Shown: piece after piece, positions 1 through 11,540 of the stretch
Layout of the letters: each line of letters starts with the position of its first letter
Position numbering within the stretch: position 1 is the stretch's first letter
Origin: Metridium senile
Lineage: Eukaryota; Cnidaria; Anthozoa; Actiniaria; Metridiidae
Direction of reading: 5' to 3'
Assembly: GCA_949775045.1 (NCBI GenBank)
Contig: OX459104.1
Location: forward strand, 14,348,476 to 14,412,475
DNA length: 64,000 bases
The notes under the pieces: generated by a model
The model's input: only the letters and a program-made list of their open reading frames with translations
The model's database searches: none
What the model was told of the DNA's origin: nothing
Made by a program: the position numbers and the translations under genes

Positions 1-260
1 TTACACCTTCATTACAAACTAACATGTAAAATTATTTAACTTTTGAAACGAAAATTGAAATCCGAATTACTAACATTTTATTAAAAATGGCTGCCTGACC
101 CAGGCCTTAACTCACTTGAGTCGTTGTTTTCTCTTTTATTTTAATTAATTGTCTGACCATAAAAAATTATAATATAGTACAATTATAACGCGCGTTCTTA
201 TTCGTCGAAAACCTATGAACTATTTCATATTTCATAGATTTATTTATTTGTTGTTATTAA

Positions 261-467
261 ATGGATGGATGGATGGATGGATGGATGGATGGATGAATCA
301 ATGGATGAATTGATGAATGAATGGATGAATGGATGAATTGATGGATGAATGAATCAAAGAATCAATGAATCAATGAATGAATCAATGAATGAATCAATGA
401 ATGGATGGATGGATGAATGAATGAATAAAATGAATGAATGAATGGATGGATGAATGGATGAATCAAT
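261..467. repeat. GGAT/GAAT tetranucleotide microsatellite
   Basis: Near-uninterrupted ATGG/ATGA tetranucleotides with occasional AATC variants. The same type of tract recurs in every TSP1-array intron (for example about 3150-3265, 5872-5962, 56270-56370, 61024-61115). Nothing else recognisable is seen in 1-934. Confidence 0.9.
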
Positions 468-934
468 GAGCAGGATTGCTATACCTGAACAGGTTCGACA
501 TGAATACGGGCACCACCTTACCACATTACCGTAACTAGTATAGCAGTAAGATTTGTGAGTTCTGCACTATTCCTTGTACTGGTCCACGCACTCTGTATTA
601 AAATGAATTATATTCTATTTAATTACATATTTAAATCATTTCCAAGCTGAATTTCATTAGACTTGGACGAAGATAAACATGATCTCGTTTATTGACAAGT
701 ATTGAGGATGAAGCCATAGTGTAAAAAATTAATACGTTCTACACAACGTTGAGTCTATAATGATACCTTCTAGGCTCGACTTTAACAAACTGACCATATT
801 TATAAAAAACAGCACGCTAGTATAAATCATTGCTTATCCTTAGCTTTTTTTCACAGATGTGTTCGTCTAAAATGAATGCAACAAAATCCCAGGAATTTGT
901 CTTCCCAAATTGTGTTCGTCCCGTTTTCACACCA

Positions 935-1181
935 GACGACTTGTCCGTCTTAAGACGATTTGTCCGTCATAAGACGATTTGTCCGTGATGAGACGATTTG
1001 TCCGTCATAAGACGATTTGTCCGTCATTAGGCGATTTGTCCGTCATAAGACGATTTGTCCGTCATAAGGCGATTTGTCCGTCATAAGACGATATGTCCGT
1101 CATGAGGCCATTTGTCCGTTATAAGACGATATGTCCGTCATGAGGCCATTTGTCCGTCATAAGACGATTTGTCCGTCTTCT
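935..1181. repeat. 19-bp minisatellite, about 13 copies, with inverted ends
   Basis: The 19-bp unit GACGATTTGTCCGTCATAA is repeated about 13 times with small variants. The flanks are roughly inverted: TTTTCACACCAGACGAC on the left against the reverse complement of GAAGACG-type sequence ending in TAGTGTAAC on the right. The array may therefore be the body of a small TIR element. The units abut with no unique spacers. Confidence 0.85.
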
Positions 1182-1291
1182 AGTGTAACAAGGGCCAATG
1201 TATCCTATATTTAGACAACGTTCAGCTGTTCATTACAGCTGACGAAGTCTAGAGAATGCCATTGAAAAAAAACATATTCTTTAGCTATTAA

Positions 1292-1993
1292 GGTGACTGG
1301 CTACTTTTGAACGCCTTTTGACGTTCGATTCGAGCCCAAGATGTGCGCGCGCACAAAAAACGGTGAATCAATTTAAAATACAAAATTTTCTTAAGGAACC
1401 ATACACGTTTTGAGCTTCAATAGGGCAAAACTCTTGAATCAACGCTATATCAAATTTTTTAACGTACAAAAAAAGGGAGTTTTTCTCCGACTTCACGCGA
1501 ATTTTAAAAGCACTAGAAGGGCAAAATATGACAGATCAAGGTATTTCTTTGTCTTTTATTCAAAACTATCCATGTTGTATTTTAGAATGATTCATTACCC
1601 GGCATTTGTGCTTGATATAGTATGGGAAAAAAACTATTTTCTTATAAGTTGAGATTTTTTCATGTCGCTTCCGTTTTCGCAAATTCTGCTTCAAAATCCC
1701 GCGCGTAGGCATCCATTAAGTGCTGATTATACAGACCGCAACACAAGCAGCCGCCAAGGATTTACGGTTTGCCAAAGATCCATAAACCTAATATACCTCT
1801 ACGTCCTAATGTCTCTTGTGTTCTGCTTCAAAATCCCGCGCGTAGGCACCCATTAAGTGCTGATTATCTTGAAAACAAGCGCGGGACACCCTATTTATTT
1901 TCTTTTCATATTTGGAATCAGCATTAAATTTCACATTTAAAAATTGTAGTTTAAAGAAAAGTTTAACATTATTTCCAAAAGTAGCCAGTCACC
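1292..1993. mobile_element. TTAA-flanked non-autonomous TIR element (piggyBac/Kolobok type)
   Basis: Perfect terminal inverted repeats GGTGACTGGCTACTTTT are flanked on both sides by TTAA (1288-1291, 1994-1997), the target site of piggyBac and Kolobok families. The interior has a direct duplication of a roughly 45-bp segment (around 1685 and 1818) and no plausible transposase. The right arm keeps only the first 132 bp of the same insertion (54692-54823). Confidence 0.85.
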
Positions 1994-2604
1994 TTAAGTA
2001 ACATACACCCATTTCAAAAAGGTTGCTAGAGTGATCGGCGAGCATGAAAAGGCGATTGCACGACTTGAATTATATTCATACACCCTATGCATAAAGGCGT
2101 TGTAATAAACATATCATAGTTAATGAGTTTTAGAATACAACAATGCTTTCAATAGAAAAGAGCACATCAAAATTAGTAATATTCCAAAGTTTTAATTTAA
2201 TAACATAACATGATAAAAAGCTACAGCTGTTTGAATCTCAAAGGATATGACTGAAAATCTGAACTTTGGACTGACGAGCCTCGTTTTTGGTACATTTCCG
2301 AATGCTGATAACTCTGCAGTGATTTAATACATGACACCATAACTCAACCAAATTACTAATTTAGACATGCTTTTTCTTGTAATTGAAAAATATTATTGAA
2401 ATATTTTATTGTTCATGGTGCTCGTTCCCAGTCCTTTCTCTTTATGCATAGGGTCTATAGCAATAAAACTTTCCAAGAATACATATTTCTGCTTGCTCTT
2501 TTTATTAATGGTTCTCATTTTAGGTTTTTTATTTTGTAATTCAATTGGCATTCGGTCTATAAGCGATGTAACTTTAGAATATAGCAAATGTTTTCTAGTT
2601 GTAC

Positions 2605-2781
2605 CTGGACACGCGTTTGTGTTGCACGTTTGTAACTCCTTATCTTGTCCGAGTCCACTGCAGTCATTCCCACCGTTCTGGGGCCTGGGATTGTTGCAGG
2701 ACCGAGAACGCTGTTGTGCCCCTCCCCCACATGTTTTGGTACAGGAGCTCCAACTGGACCAGCTTGAGTAACCACCATTCA
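2605..2781 (-). CDS. TSP1 repeat exon b, left copy, with read-through tail
   Basis: A 177-bp phase 1-1 TSP1 exon with WSSWSSC and CTKTCGGG, homologous to right exon 53898-54074 (six residue changes). If its donor is not used, the frame stays open through 70 more basic codons to a stop at 2393-2395 with AATAAA inside the last codons. That tail has only two silent differences from the right copy. Confidence 0.8.
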
Positions 2782-2943
2782 CTTAAAGAAAGTTAAAGAG
2801 TAAATTGAGAAGCCCATTAACAAGAAAGTAGTCAGAAAAGTTACACAAGAAACGTTTTCTACAGTGCAAATGTCTTGGAATGTCTTGAAGAACTGGCTAG
2901 AATGTTTTAAGGCCTCAATCGTCTAATCTAATATGTTATAAAA

Positions 2944-3103
2944 GAAATGGCTCATAAGTAGTTGTGCGTCCATATCGTGTCATGGATGCACTTGGGAGGT
3001 TGCCTAAGCACTCAAGAAGCTAGAGTTGCACTCCGCTTCGTGCTTAGCAACATCCCGCGTGCATCCATAACACGATGGACGCACGCTACTTATGAACCAT
3101 TTC
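2944..3103. mobile_element. 160-bp foldback hairpin element, left unit b
   Basis: It begins GAAATGGCTCATAAGTAG and ends CTACTTATGAACCATTTC. A second inner palindrome CTAAGCAC...GTGCTTAG makes nearly the whole element self-complementary. It lies about 160 bp upstream (in gene orientation) of the TSP1 exon acceptor. Confidence 0.8.
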
Positions 3104-4637
3104 TTCAGTAAATTTAAGTTTAAGCTCATTTTTCCATTAAATCATTTATTCCGTCATTCATTCATTCATCCATTCATCCATTCATCCATTCATCCATTCA
3201 TCCATTTATCCATCCATCTATTTAAATTTATTCATTCACTCATTCATTCATTCATTCATTCAGCTATTTCTTAATTCCTCCATTTATTCTTTGTGACCAG
3301 CTATGACGATTTTGTTATCATATTCATGATGATATGAGATTTTTTTAATAAAATACTGGGACTGAGCCTAGCATTTATCTGAAAACAATATTTTTCTGTT
3401 ACACGCTACTTAAGCATTACCAACGATTTCATTACTACGCGCCCAACAGAGTTTGTGAAGGGATTTGGCGATTCTCTTCCGTCAATCAAACACAATTTGT
3501 CTAGACATTTTACAAACAAGTCGTCAACGACAGTTCAATGAAAAGCATTTTTTTTCCCGGACCTAATGATATATTTTAGGTATCAGACTGTTCAAACTAA
3601 ATAAGTTTCATGTCTTTGATAAGATAGTTGTATTTTTGGCTCAATTTTCTCTTTAAAATAACATTTCTACCTGTTTTATGTTTACATGGACCGTTGTTTA
3701 CAATTCAAGTAATTAGCTGTCTAGACAAATTGTGTTTGATTGACGGAAGAGTATTGCCATGTTCGCGTAGTAATGAAATCGGCGGTAAACACCGAAAAAA
3801 TAGCTGTATCATCAAAATTGACAAGGGCATCAAAATGTACGGCAAAACAAAACGTGTGCAGAAAAATACATAACAGAGCCTTAATTCCCTCTACACAATC
3901 TGTATTGAAATGAATTAGGCGTAAGAATCGTGCGTGAGATTTTCTCGTACAATAGACCTGTATCATGCTTACGTGGCATTATAAGACATTTTTTTTTTTT
4001 TCGGGAAATAAATTTGTCACATCGATAGTAGTTCAACTGCAAAGTTTCGTCAAGAATTCCCTTTCACACTTTCCATATTCAATTTTGTACTTCTAATCTT
4101 GTTATTTATTTGTAAATATGTATGAAATAGCACGTAAATGGTATGCCTAAACGACCAAAATCGTGTCTCAAAAACTGCATTTAACGAAACGAGCGGCGTA
4201 ATTCCAAGCTTCTTGAATTGCTGGCTGCCCAGCCGTTTGCCGGCTTCGTGAGTCGTGACACGCACACCGCCATTACACTGTTCCTTGGAGGCTTTTGTAT
4301 TAACGTTTTGATTAATAAAACTGACAGAATATTGTCCGAACCGATACAGATTCAAGACTGTCTTTGCTAAAGAGAAATGAATTATTACTCAGTGGTGTGT
4401 TTGTTGTCTTAGCTTAAATAACAAGGTCTCCAGTACATTCTTATAAACTATGATTCTTGACTGACAATGACATAAAAGTCTTGTATTCTTGTTTATTGCA
4501 ATGATGTTTGGAACCATAAACACATGCAGTGTCTTGCCATCACTATTTCTCATTTACAATAAGCGAACATACAAATATAACTTCAAATTTAAGTTTTCAA
4601 ATGTCGATTTATGAAAGTATTACGGTGAGAGCTTTTA

Positions 4638-4987
4638 AGGCCGATTTACACGATACGATTTTGACCTACGACTGTAGTACACGATTTGCCTACAATATGT
4701 AGTAGGTACCATTCACACGCGCAGGACTAGTCGTATACGATTCGTATTATACGCCATCGCTAAAATCGTGAGTGATTGGACGACATACTAGATCCAGCCC
4801 TAATATGGGACAAATCAGGTCATTTTCCTACGACAAGTCGTAGGGTTTTGACCCTTGGTTCAAAATCCTACTACAAGTTGTAGGTCGCGTGCGTCAGTCG
4901 TAGGGGCATTCACACGGCACGACTTGGAGCTCATTTGAGTAGTATACTTCAAGTCGTACACGACAATCGTGCCGTGTAAATCGGCCT
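4638..4987. mobile_element. 350-bp Harbinger-type MITE in left TSP1 intron
   Basis: Ends AGGCCGATTTACACG and its reverse complement are flanked by TTA (4635-4637, 4988-4990). The uninterrupted sequence in the right-hand units (near 54890, 57270, 59640) shows a single TTA, confirming the insertion edges. A 3-bp TWA duplication is the mark of PIF/Harbinger elements. Confidence 0.85.
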
Positions 4988-5324
4988 TTAGATTTCAACA
5001 ACTTGTCGACCCAAGAGTGTCGTTTCCAAGCATTCTCATAGCGAAACCGCTGAAGAGTGGCCTCAACTCTAGTACATGCATCTGCTATTGACAAACTTCA
5101 GTGAATTTGTAAGAAGTTTTGCGAAGTCTTTTAAATAATGTTATTTGTCTAGACTAATAACGAGGCCTGCATACATTTTTAATGCCAATAAAAGTGTGAT
5201 GTCATATTTGGATAATTTACAGCTTCACCGACGAGCTTGGCCTTCACAAAATAAAGACATAATTAATCCCCATGTTGAAATTAGAAAAAGCGATCTTTAT
5301 TTTACAATATAGCAAATTAGTTAC

Positions 5325-5501
5325 CCGGACACGCGTTTGTGTTGCACTTTTGTGACTCCTTATCTCGTCCGAGTCCTCTGCAGTCTTTTCCACCGTTCTG
5401 GGGCCTGGGATTGTTGCAGGACCGAGAACGCTGCCGTGCCCCTCCTCCACATGTTTTAGTACAGGAGCTCCAATGGGACCAGCTTGAGTAACCACCATTC
5501 A
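5325..5501 (-). CDS. TSP1 repeat exon a, left copy
   Basis: A 177-bp phase 1-1 exon encoding one thrombospondin type 1 repeat: [20 protein letters not shown], then R-S-R-S-C and a CNTNACPG end. It keeps the W-x-x-W tryptophans for possible C-mannosylation, the CTKTCGG O-fucosylation-type site and six cysteines. It is nearest in sequence to the right-hand second exon (56740-56916) and has no counterpart at this position in the right arm. Confidence 0.85.
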
Positions 5502-5665
5502 CTTAAAAAAAGTTAAAGACGGTAAATTGAGAAGCCCATTAACAAGAAAGTAGTCAGAAAAGTTACACAAGAAACGTTTTCTACAGTGCAAATGTCTTGA
5601 AATGTCTTGAAGAACTGGCTAGAATGTTTTAAGTCCTCAATCGTGTAATCTAATATGTTATAAAA

Positions 5666-5826
5666 GAAATGGCTCATAAGTAGTTGTACGTCCATATCGT
5701 GTCATGGATGCACTTGGGAGGTTGCCTAAGCACTTTAAGAAGCTAGAGTTGCACTCCGCTTCGTGCTTAGCAACATCTCGCGTGCATCCATAAAACGATG
5801 GACGCACGCAACTTATGAACCATTTC
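5666..5826. mobile_element. 160-bp foldback hairpin element, left unit a
   Basis: The same inverted-end element as at 2944-3103, at the same distance from the TSP1 exon 5325-5501. The inner palindrome is kept. Confidence 0.8.
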
Positions 5827-6688
5827 TTAAATTTAAGTTAAAGCTGATTTTTTCATTAACTCATTTATTCCGTCATTCATTCATTCATCCATCCATCCAT
5901 CCATTCATCCATCCATCTATTCAAATTTATTCATTCACTCATTCATTCATTCATTCATCTATTTCTCAATTCCTCCATTTATTCTTTGTGACCAGCTATG
6001 ATTTTTTGATTTTGTTATCGTATTCATGATGATATTATATTTTTTTTAATAAAATACTGGGACTGAGCCTAGCATTTATCTGAAAACAATATTTTCTTTC
6101 ATTTTGAGATCATGAAATATAATTCTCAAAATTGCCCGGCTTTTTTGTTACACGCTTCTTAAGCATTACCACCGATTTCATTACTACGCGCCCAACACAG
6201 TTTGTGAAGGGAGTTGGCGATTCTCTTCCGTCAATCAAACACAATTTGTCTAGACATTTTACAAACAAGTCGTCAACGACAGTTTAGTCAGTGAAAAATC
6301 ATTTTTTTTACCGGACCTGAAGATATATTTTGGGTATCAGACTGTTCAAACTAAATAAGTTTCATGTCTTGATCTTTCATAAGACAGTTGTATTTTTGTC
6401 TCAATTGTCTCTTGAAAATAACATTTCTACTTGTTTTATTTTGACAGTTCAAGTAATTAGCTGTCTGGACAAATTGTGTTTGATTGACGGAAGAGTATTG
6501 TCATATTCGCGTAGTAATGAAATCGGCGGTAAACACCGAAAAAATAGCTGTATCATCAAAATTGACAAGGGCATCAAAATGTACGGCCAAACAAAACGTG
6601 TGTAGAAAAATACATAACAGAGCCTTAATTCCCTGTTTAGGTTGTTATTTTTTAATCATAAATTTATTGGTTATTAATGATTACTTAC

Positions 6689-6909
6689 TCTTTTTCACAC
6701 TGTATACATAGTTAACCGAACCTTTCCCAACACATACATCAGCGTTCGCATCTACACACTGCTGGTTATAATCTGGTATACACGCGGTTGGATCAGCTTT
6801 ACCATACTTTTTGTAGTCACCATTTCCACTGTAGCATTCACCATAATCCTGAAGACCAAAGTATTCGTATCCTTCTTCTGTTGCCTTCGCAGCACACCGA
6901 CATGCTAGT
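6689..6909 (-). CDS. Exon 3 (WSC-like, second half), left copy
   Basis: The 221-bp exon lies between a TATACAG acceptor and a GTAAGT donor. It encodes the core LACRCAAKA...YFGLQDYGECYSG, ending in VNYVYSVKK. All cysteines seen in the right copy are kept. Compared codon by codon with 52684-52904 there are 14 nucleotide differences: 13 change amino acids (11 replaced residues) and one is silent. Confidence 0.8.
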
Positions 6910-6999
6910 CTGTATACAAAATGTTTTTTTTTTAAATACATTTTTGCCAAAGATTTCGTGTAGTCTTTTTCCATAGCTTAATTCATTTAAAAAGCTTAC

Positions 7000-7171
7000 C
7001 CGGCTATGTATCCTGTGAAATTTTTCCAGTCGATTCGATGGCCATCATAAGTAGGAGCGGCAGGATCCCTTTCATTGAGAAGTTCCGTAGGTAGTGCTTT
7101 GTCATGAATGGCATCATGATATCAGCCAACTTTTTCAAAGTCCTTGTCACATGTGTTATATTGTTCCCAGG
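7000..7171 (-). pseudogene. Exon 2 (WSC-like, first half) with premature TGA, left copy
   Basis: The 172-bp exon has a TTTTCAG acceptor and a GTAAGC donor. It matches right exon 2 (52421-52592) except for about 16 substitutions. One of these turns the Cys codon after the VG dipeptide into TGA; only one other is synonymous (ACA/ACG). The exon starts AWEQYNTC and covers the N-terminal half of the WSC-like domain. Confidence 0.8.
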
Positions 7172-7946
7172 CTGAAAAGAAAAAGAAAATTATTCACTGT
7201 ACCGTTTAGCTTTGGTATTGGGGTTGGGGGATGGTGAAAATAATTATTTTATTCATATACTCCATACAACTTACAATGTAGAGTCGTTCTATAGCAAGCA
7301 ATAGTTTATTCCTAATGACAATTGATCTAAACAAGCCTCACATCAACAAATAGATCTTTAAAAAAAACCCACTTTCATCGCGTTTTTCAAAATTATCTTC
7401 GGTTTAATTGTTGCAGTCTGAACGCATCGAAATATTGTAATTTTCAGTTTATAATTTGAATACATTTGTTCCTTTTTTATGTGTGGTTTTGGATCTCAAA
7501 TTGATCAATCTCGATGAATGCTTCTTTTTAATAATTACAATATACCAAAAGCTCGTTAAATATGGACATCAAATAAAAAAAAACATCTGCTCAGAATAGG
7601 AGGAAATTGGCAATGGGATATAGCCTTTTATTATAAATATTAAATGATTACATAAAAACACGAACATATTGTTGAAGTTACAGATTTTTACAATAACGCT
7701 ATCCCCTAAGTAAAAGTGAGGTTCAATAAACGTCAACGTAACGCCAATATTACGTGAGAACATGAGAGGGAGAAAAAAGGGGTGGAGGAGAGGTGACTTG
7801 TTGACTCGCTTCAATCTACAACTAACTGGCCACGCTATCACTCCTGGCTGAATGAGTATACTACCTATAGGGGTACCGATGCATGTCAGCCAATACTATG
7901 ACTTCCCATCTGCTACGCATCGAAATAGGATATTTGTTTGTGATTT
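7172..7946. other. Intron 1 sequence shared by both arms
   Basis: Non-coding in appearance and matching 51640-52420 in reverse. It includes a purine/pyrimidine-rich stretch near 7765-7800. Open frames here are not conserved between arms. Confidence 0.6.
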
Positions 7947-9447
7947 AAAGGAAAAAAATCAAGGGTCACGTGATCCAGGTGTTTTGCCCCCTGTCGTGAT
8001 GACTAGGGTTAGAGTTAATGTTTGAAGAGGGTTGGGGTTAAGTTTTTGTGATTTGGGTTAAGATTTCGGGCTGCAGTTAGTTCTCATGCATTGGGTTAGC
8101 CTATCCCCTAGGTCTAAGTTTGGGGCTACGTTAGTCACCAACTCGAGACCGAAACATACAAGTATTTGGTCCTGTCAACACGTTCCACTAACTAAAGTTC
8201 TGTGGTTTTGCTTAAATCTTAAAATGACCACCCCCCATACTTGCTGTTTTGACCCGTTTTTGAAGAATCCCTCAAGTTTGACTTGTGCGAAGTTCCCCAC
8301 CTCTAACTTTGCAGAAAATGCTTGGTTTCAAGTAAAACGATGTAGATTATTTAAGAATAACAAATCAGACTATTCTATAGTGTTAATAAGTGAAAAAGCT
8401 GACAGTGTTGGGAAAACGATTTTTTTGATTAACTCTTTCCCTACTGCGCCTTTAAAAACCAGTCCCTCAGGACTGGTGACTTCAAAAATTGTAGCTTTCT
8501 CGCTTTGAAAGTCATGGCTCTAATATATAGTTAACTGTGTTGCCTTGTAAGTTCCACAACATCAGACACTTAAATTGATCGACTGAGATCCGTATTTATA
8601 AGCTACAGAGTCCTTTGTGTTAAGGTGAACGTTAAAATGTGCGTTTTTGCGCCATAGAACAACCTCGATAAACGTCAGTTTTCACCTCTGATTTTTATAC
8701 CAATAATATCATTTAAAAAGCAAAATTCGGCATTCACAGAACACATTAGCCCCAGCTCTTTTGATTTCTTAATTTTTTATGATCTAACATCTTCCACGAG
8801 CCGCACAACAGCCGTTTCTTTTAGCCTACTAAAGCCAAAACGCGTTTCTCCATTTAATAACGAAAAGCATTGTGGGTAATTATGCAAATGTTCGACAGCA
8901 CATGGCCCAGACCACAATTCTTTATAGATTTTTTATAAGTGCCCAGTCACCCGCTCCAACCGGACAAAAATTGCACCGATTGCCATCTTTATAAGACGAA
9001 AATCACCAAAATTGCCTTGGTTGGTTCTGGTATCTACTACAAGACGACAAGGAAAGCGATTTTACTCCAACGACGCCATTGTCAATAGACATAGCTGCTG
9101 GCGCTATTTTCTTTGTAAAATCGTCTTCCACCTTCGAATTCGTCCAAAAGAGCGTCTCCACCACCTAGAAAAACTTAATGATGCATGACTAAGGGCTCTT
9201 GTAGTAGCAAATAACTGAAAAAAGCACTTAGAAACTGGATTTTAGCTCAATTCAGGGTCGAAGTGTTCACTCGGAATCTGACGAGCTAAAATCCGCAAGG
9301 CGTTCCTAGAACCCTTGAGCCATCGGTAATTCGAAACAGCAACAGTTTCTCTGACAACACCTTAATTGGAATTGAAATCGATTTTTTTACTTTTCGCATT
9401 AAAAACAGTCAAAAATCCAATAATAGTCTCCGTAGGCAAAGAGTTAA
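7947..9447. mobile_element. 1.5-kb insertion in left intron 1, containing a TTAA element
   Basis: The right arm (near 51640) lacks this block: the flank GTTTGTGATTTAA joins straight to AATAAAAAGATCC there. The segment 8433-9443 has inverted ends (CTCTTTCCCTAC / GTAGGCAAAGAG) between TTAA sites at 8429-8432 and 9444-9447, again a piggyBac/Kolobok signature. The first 480 bp (7947-8430) has GGGTTA-rich sequence of unknown nature. Confidence 0.7.
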
Positions 9448-9664
9448 TAAATAAAAAGATCCAAGACCGAAACATAAAAAATTATATTTGAAGCAATATA
9501 TGTTATTGCGTTCAAGTTTTTTTTTTCTTTTTCAGAGTATATATTTGATGTATTTGGGGCTTCGAAGGCAATTCACTTTAATTAACGCCTTTGATAGTTT
9601 TTACATTCACAAAATTTGGAAATGGCACAAAAGATTCAATGCGGGATCAATATTGCATGCTAAC

Positions 9665-9725
9665 CTGTTGCACGGTGCTGCAAAAAGACAATCGTTAGGA
9701 CTAAAGCTTTCATAATCGTCTCCAT
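9665..9725 (-). CDS. Exon 1 (signal peptide) of the left gene copy
   Basis: The 61-bp exon encodes [20 protein letters not shown] plus one base of the next codon. It has a hydrophobic core typical of a signal peptide and a GT donor (gttagc) immediately after. It differs from the right-copy exon by one residue (K for N at position 6). A second in-frame ATG at codon 5 is an alternative start. A TATATA box lies about 50 bp upstream on the minus strand. Confidence 0.8.
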
Positions 9726-9772
9726 TTTGATCAACATTCACGATCAATAACCACTCAGTGTTGTCGAGACCC

Positions 9773-9778
9773 TATATA
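9773..9778 (-). promoter_or_regulatory. TATA box of the left gene copy
   Basis: TATATAGGG-type box about 50 bp upstream of the exon 1 ATG on the minus strand. It is conserved in sequence and distance in the right arm (51312-51317). Confidence 0.45.
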
Positions 9779-10110
9779 AAAATATACAACAGTGATGGTC
9801 AATTAAAGACCCATGGCAACCCATGTACAGGATAGGTATCCCTATTTATTATATAGATATCGATGAAATACCAGGATTTCTCTAGTGTCTAAAACTTCGT
9901 ATCTTTCACATGTGAAAGATATCATATCTTTCACATGTGAAGATATCGTTTTCCGATGCAATTCGTTTTGCATAAAGGTTTTTAATAACGAGTCAATGAA
10001 CACGGCACGAAATTTCAGATTTACAGAACTTTACACTAAATGTAAAGGAGCGTAAAGCTTGTCCAAGAGCTTTACACTGACAATTTAATGCTACGTAATG
10101 GAGCGTAAAG

Positions 10111-10274
10111 TGTGATGAACTTTGTACACACCCATGTATACGCCCAGGTCACGTGTAAGAGTTTTATAATATAATACATGTTAAAATTAGACATCGAGTT
10201 TTGTAAGGACGCAAAGTTGTGTATGAGATAGAATTAAACTAGAAAGATTCACAACCAAGTCGTAATTTACTACA
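10111..10274 (+). repeat. BEL/Pao 5' LTR, left arm
   Basis: The LTR begins TGTGATGAACTTTG and ends GATTTAC-type sequence with TACTACA-like TG...CA termini, immediately followed by the primer-binding site. Its right-arm partner (50912-51076) keeps the perfect TGTAGT...ACTACA ends. No 3' LTR is found. Confidence 0.75.
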
Positions 10275-10291
10275 TGGCGCCCAACGTGGGG
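10275..10291 (+). promoter_or_regulatory. Primer-binding site for tRNA-Lys(CUU), left BEL
   Basis: TGGCGCCCAACGTGGGG directly abuts the LTR and is complementary to the conserved CCCCACGTTGGGCG-CCA 3' end of animal tRNA-Lys(CUU). Confidence 0.75.
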
Positions 10292-10329
10292 CCGTGACGT
10301 TTAGGCCCTACAAGCAACGAAAGAGATTA

Positions 10330-11150
10330 TGACGGAAAATTTGGTACGATTAAAGGCGAAAAGAGGAGGACATCGTGGTGTGTGTACCAAACTCGAAAAG
10401 GAACTCGACGAGGTATTAAACTCTAGCAATGAACATACCCTGACTCGAATCCAAACCATAAAGGATCTACTCGAAGAGTACAGTACTGAATCGATTAGAC
10501 GAAGATAATGAACATCGGCGAGGTAACCGACATAGAACAAGAAATAGAAGAATCAACGGACGTGACCGTAAGGATCTACCATGCATTATCTCGAATTGAC
10601 GCAAACTGGAACTGTCTCAAAACGAAAATACGAATACGAACGAGAACGCACATGGAGAACATGGCGCTCAACCCGAATCATCGAATACTACGAATACGAA
10701 CGAGAGCGCAGATTGAGTACATGGCGTTCAAACCGAATCATCGAATACTACGAACACGAATGAGAGCGCACATGGAGCACATGGCACTGAAAACGAATCA
10801 TCGAAGGCTACGACTACGAACGAGAGCGCGCATGAAGCACATGGCGCTCGAACCGAATCCTCGAGTGTACAACACAGGAATGTGAACCCGATTACGACTA
10901 ATAACGAACAATCTTCGTTGAATGAAACACTGAACCCGAATGAACGAAATTCAACGAGTTACAATCAAGCTGCTTGCAGCACGCAGATCAAAATGAACAC
11001 GACCACGCGTACGATACAACACGAAGTTAGTGTTGACACGAAATCAATGAATAACACCTTTGTACAGACGAAGTTACCGAAACTTACTTTACCGAGATTC
11101 AAAGGTGAAACTACGAAATGGAATACATTTTGGGACAGCTACGAATTGGG
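10330..11150 (+). pseudogene. BEL/Pao gag fragment, left arm (frameshifted, truncated)
   Basis: It opens with MTENLVRLKAKRGGH, a BEL gag start. A small deletion near 10483 shifts the frame relative to the right arm. Later sequence, in another frame, includes the DUF1759-type motif LPKLTLPRFKGETTKWNTFW. At 11151 gag stops abruptly and joins the sequence that lies past the 3' end of the right-arm BEL (43612), so about 5.5 kb of gag-pol is missing here. Confidence 0.75.
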
Positions 11151-11540
11151 TCCTCCGTCGTCGCGACACAATGCAACATTGGGCGAGGTTAGGCGACATT
11201 GGCAAATTTTGGCCAACTGTCGCCGCGACACAGTGCGACATTGGGCTACATTAGGCGATATTGGCAATTGTTTTGGGAAAACTGACAAAATTACTGTATA
11301 GAAATTAAAAATGGGTTATACTGCCTACTGGAGACAGTTTGCCTTCATATAAAAAACCTATGGAACAAATTATCAGTCATAGTTGGATAAATAATTGATA
11401 AATAATTGATTAAAATTGATAATTTATAAATTTGAAAAAATTATCAGTCATAGTTGACAACCAAACCACAGTGATTACAAAAAACTCAAATAGAAGACTA
11501 AACGACACTAGCAGTTGTCTATTAAGAGTGTGTCCATGAT
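11151..11540. repeat. Shared repeat with GTCGC/GGCGAC-rich dyads
   Basis: Matches 43224-43612 in reverse. The first 130 bp carries CGTCG, GCGACA and ATTGGGCGA motifs in both orientations; the rest is AT-rich with three TAAATAATTGAT repeats. Confidence 0.8.

Larger units (their letters stand above)
2605..9725 (-). pseudogene. Left copy of WSC-like/TSP1 secreted-protein gene, interrupted by a stop
   Basis: Exons in transcript order are 9725-9665 (signal peptide), 7171-7000 and 6909-6689 (WSC-like domain), 5501-5325 and 2781-2605 (TSP1). All exon edges have AG/GT signals, and the phases chain as 1, 2, 1, 1, as in the right copy. Exon 2 has TGA where the right copy has the Cys codon of GCY (plus-strand 7119-7121 or very near), so the reading frame ends after about 36 codons. 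All later exons remain open, which suggests recent inactivation, a polymorphism or a sequence error. The protein would be secreted; its role is unknown. Only two TSP1 exons are present against at least five on the right. Intron 1 holds a left-only insertion (7947-9447). Confidence 0.8.

Noticed and set aside
935..1181. CRISPR-like array
   Set aside because: Repeats abut without unique spacers, and the context is eukaryotic.
3092..3274. Frames rich in [13 protein letters not shown]
   Set aside because: Translation of the GAAT/GATG microsatellite; not coding.
8086..8508. 140-residue frame in the left-only insertion
   Set aside because: No recognisable motif, crosses the TTAA element edge at 8433, and is absent from the right arm.
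10508..10885. Arginine-rich 125-residue frame with RTRAHMEHMAL-like repeats
   Set aside because: Out-of-frame reading of the BEL gag NTNESAHGAHG repeat region; the gag frame explains the sequence.
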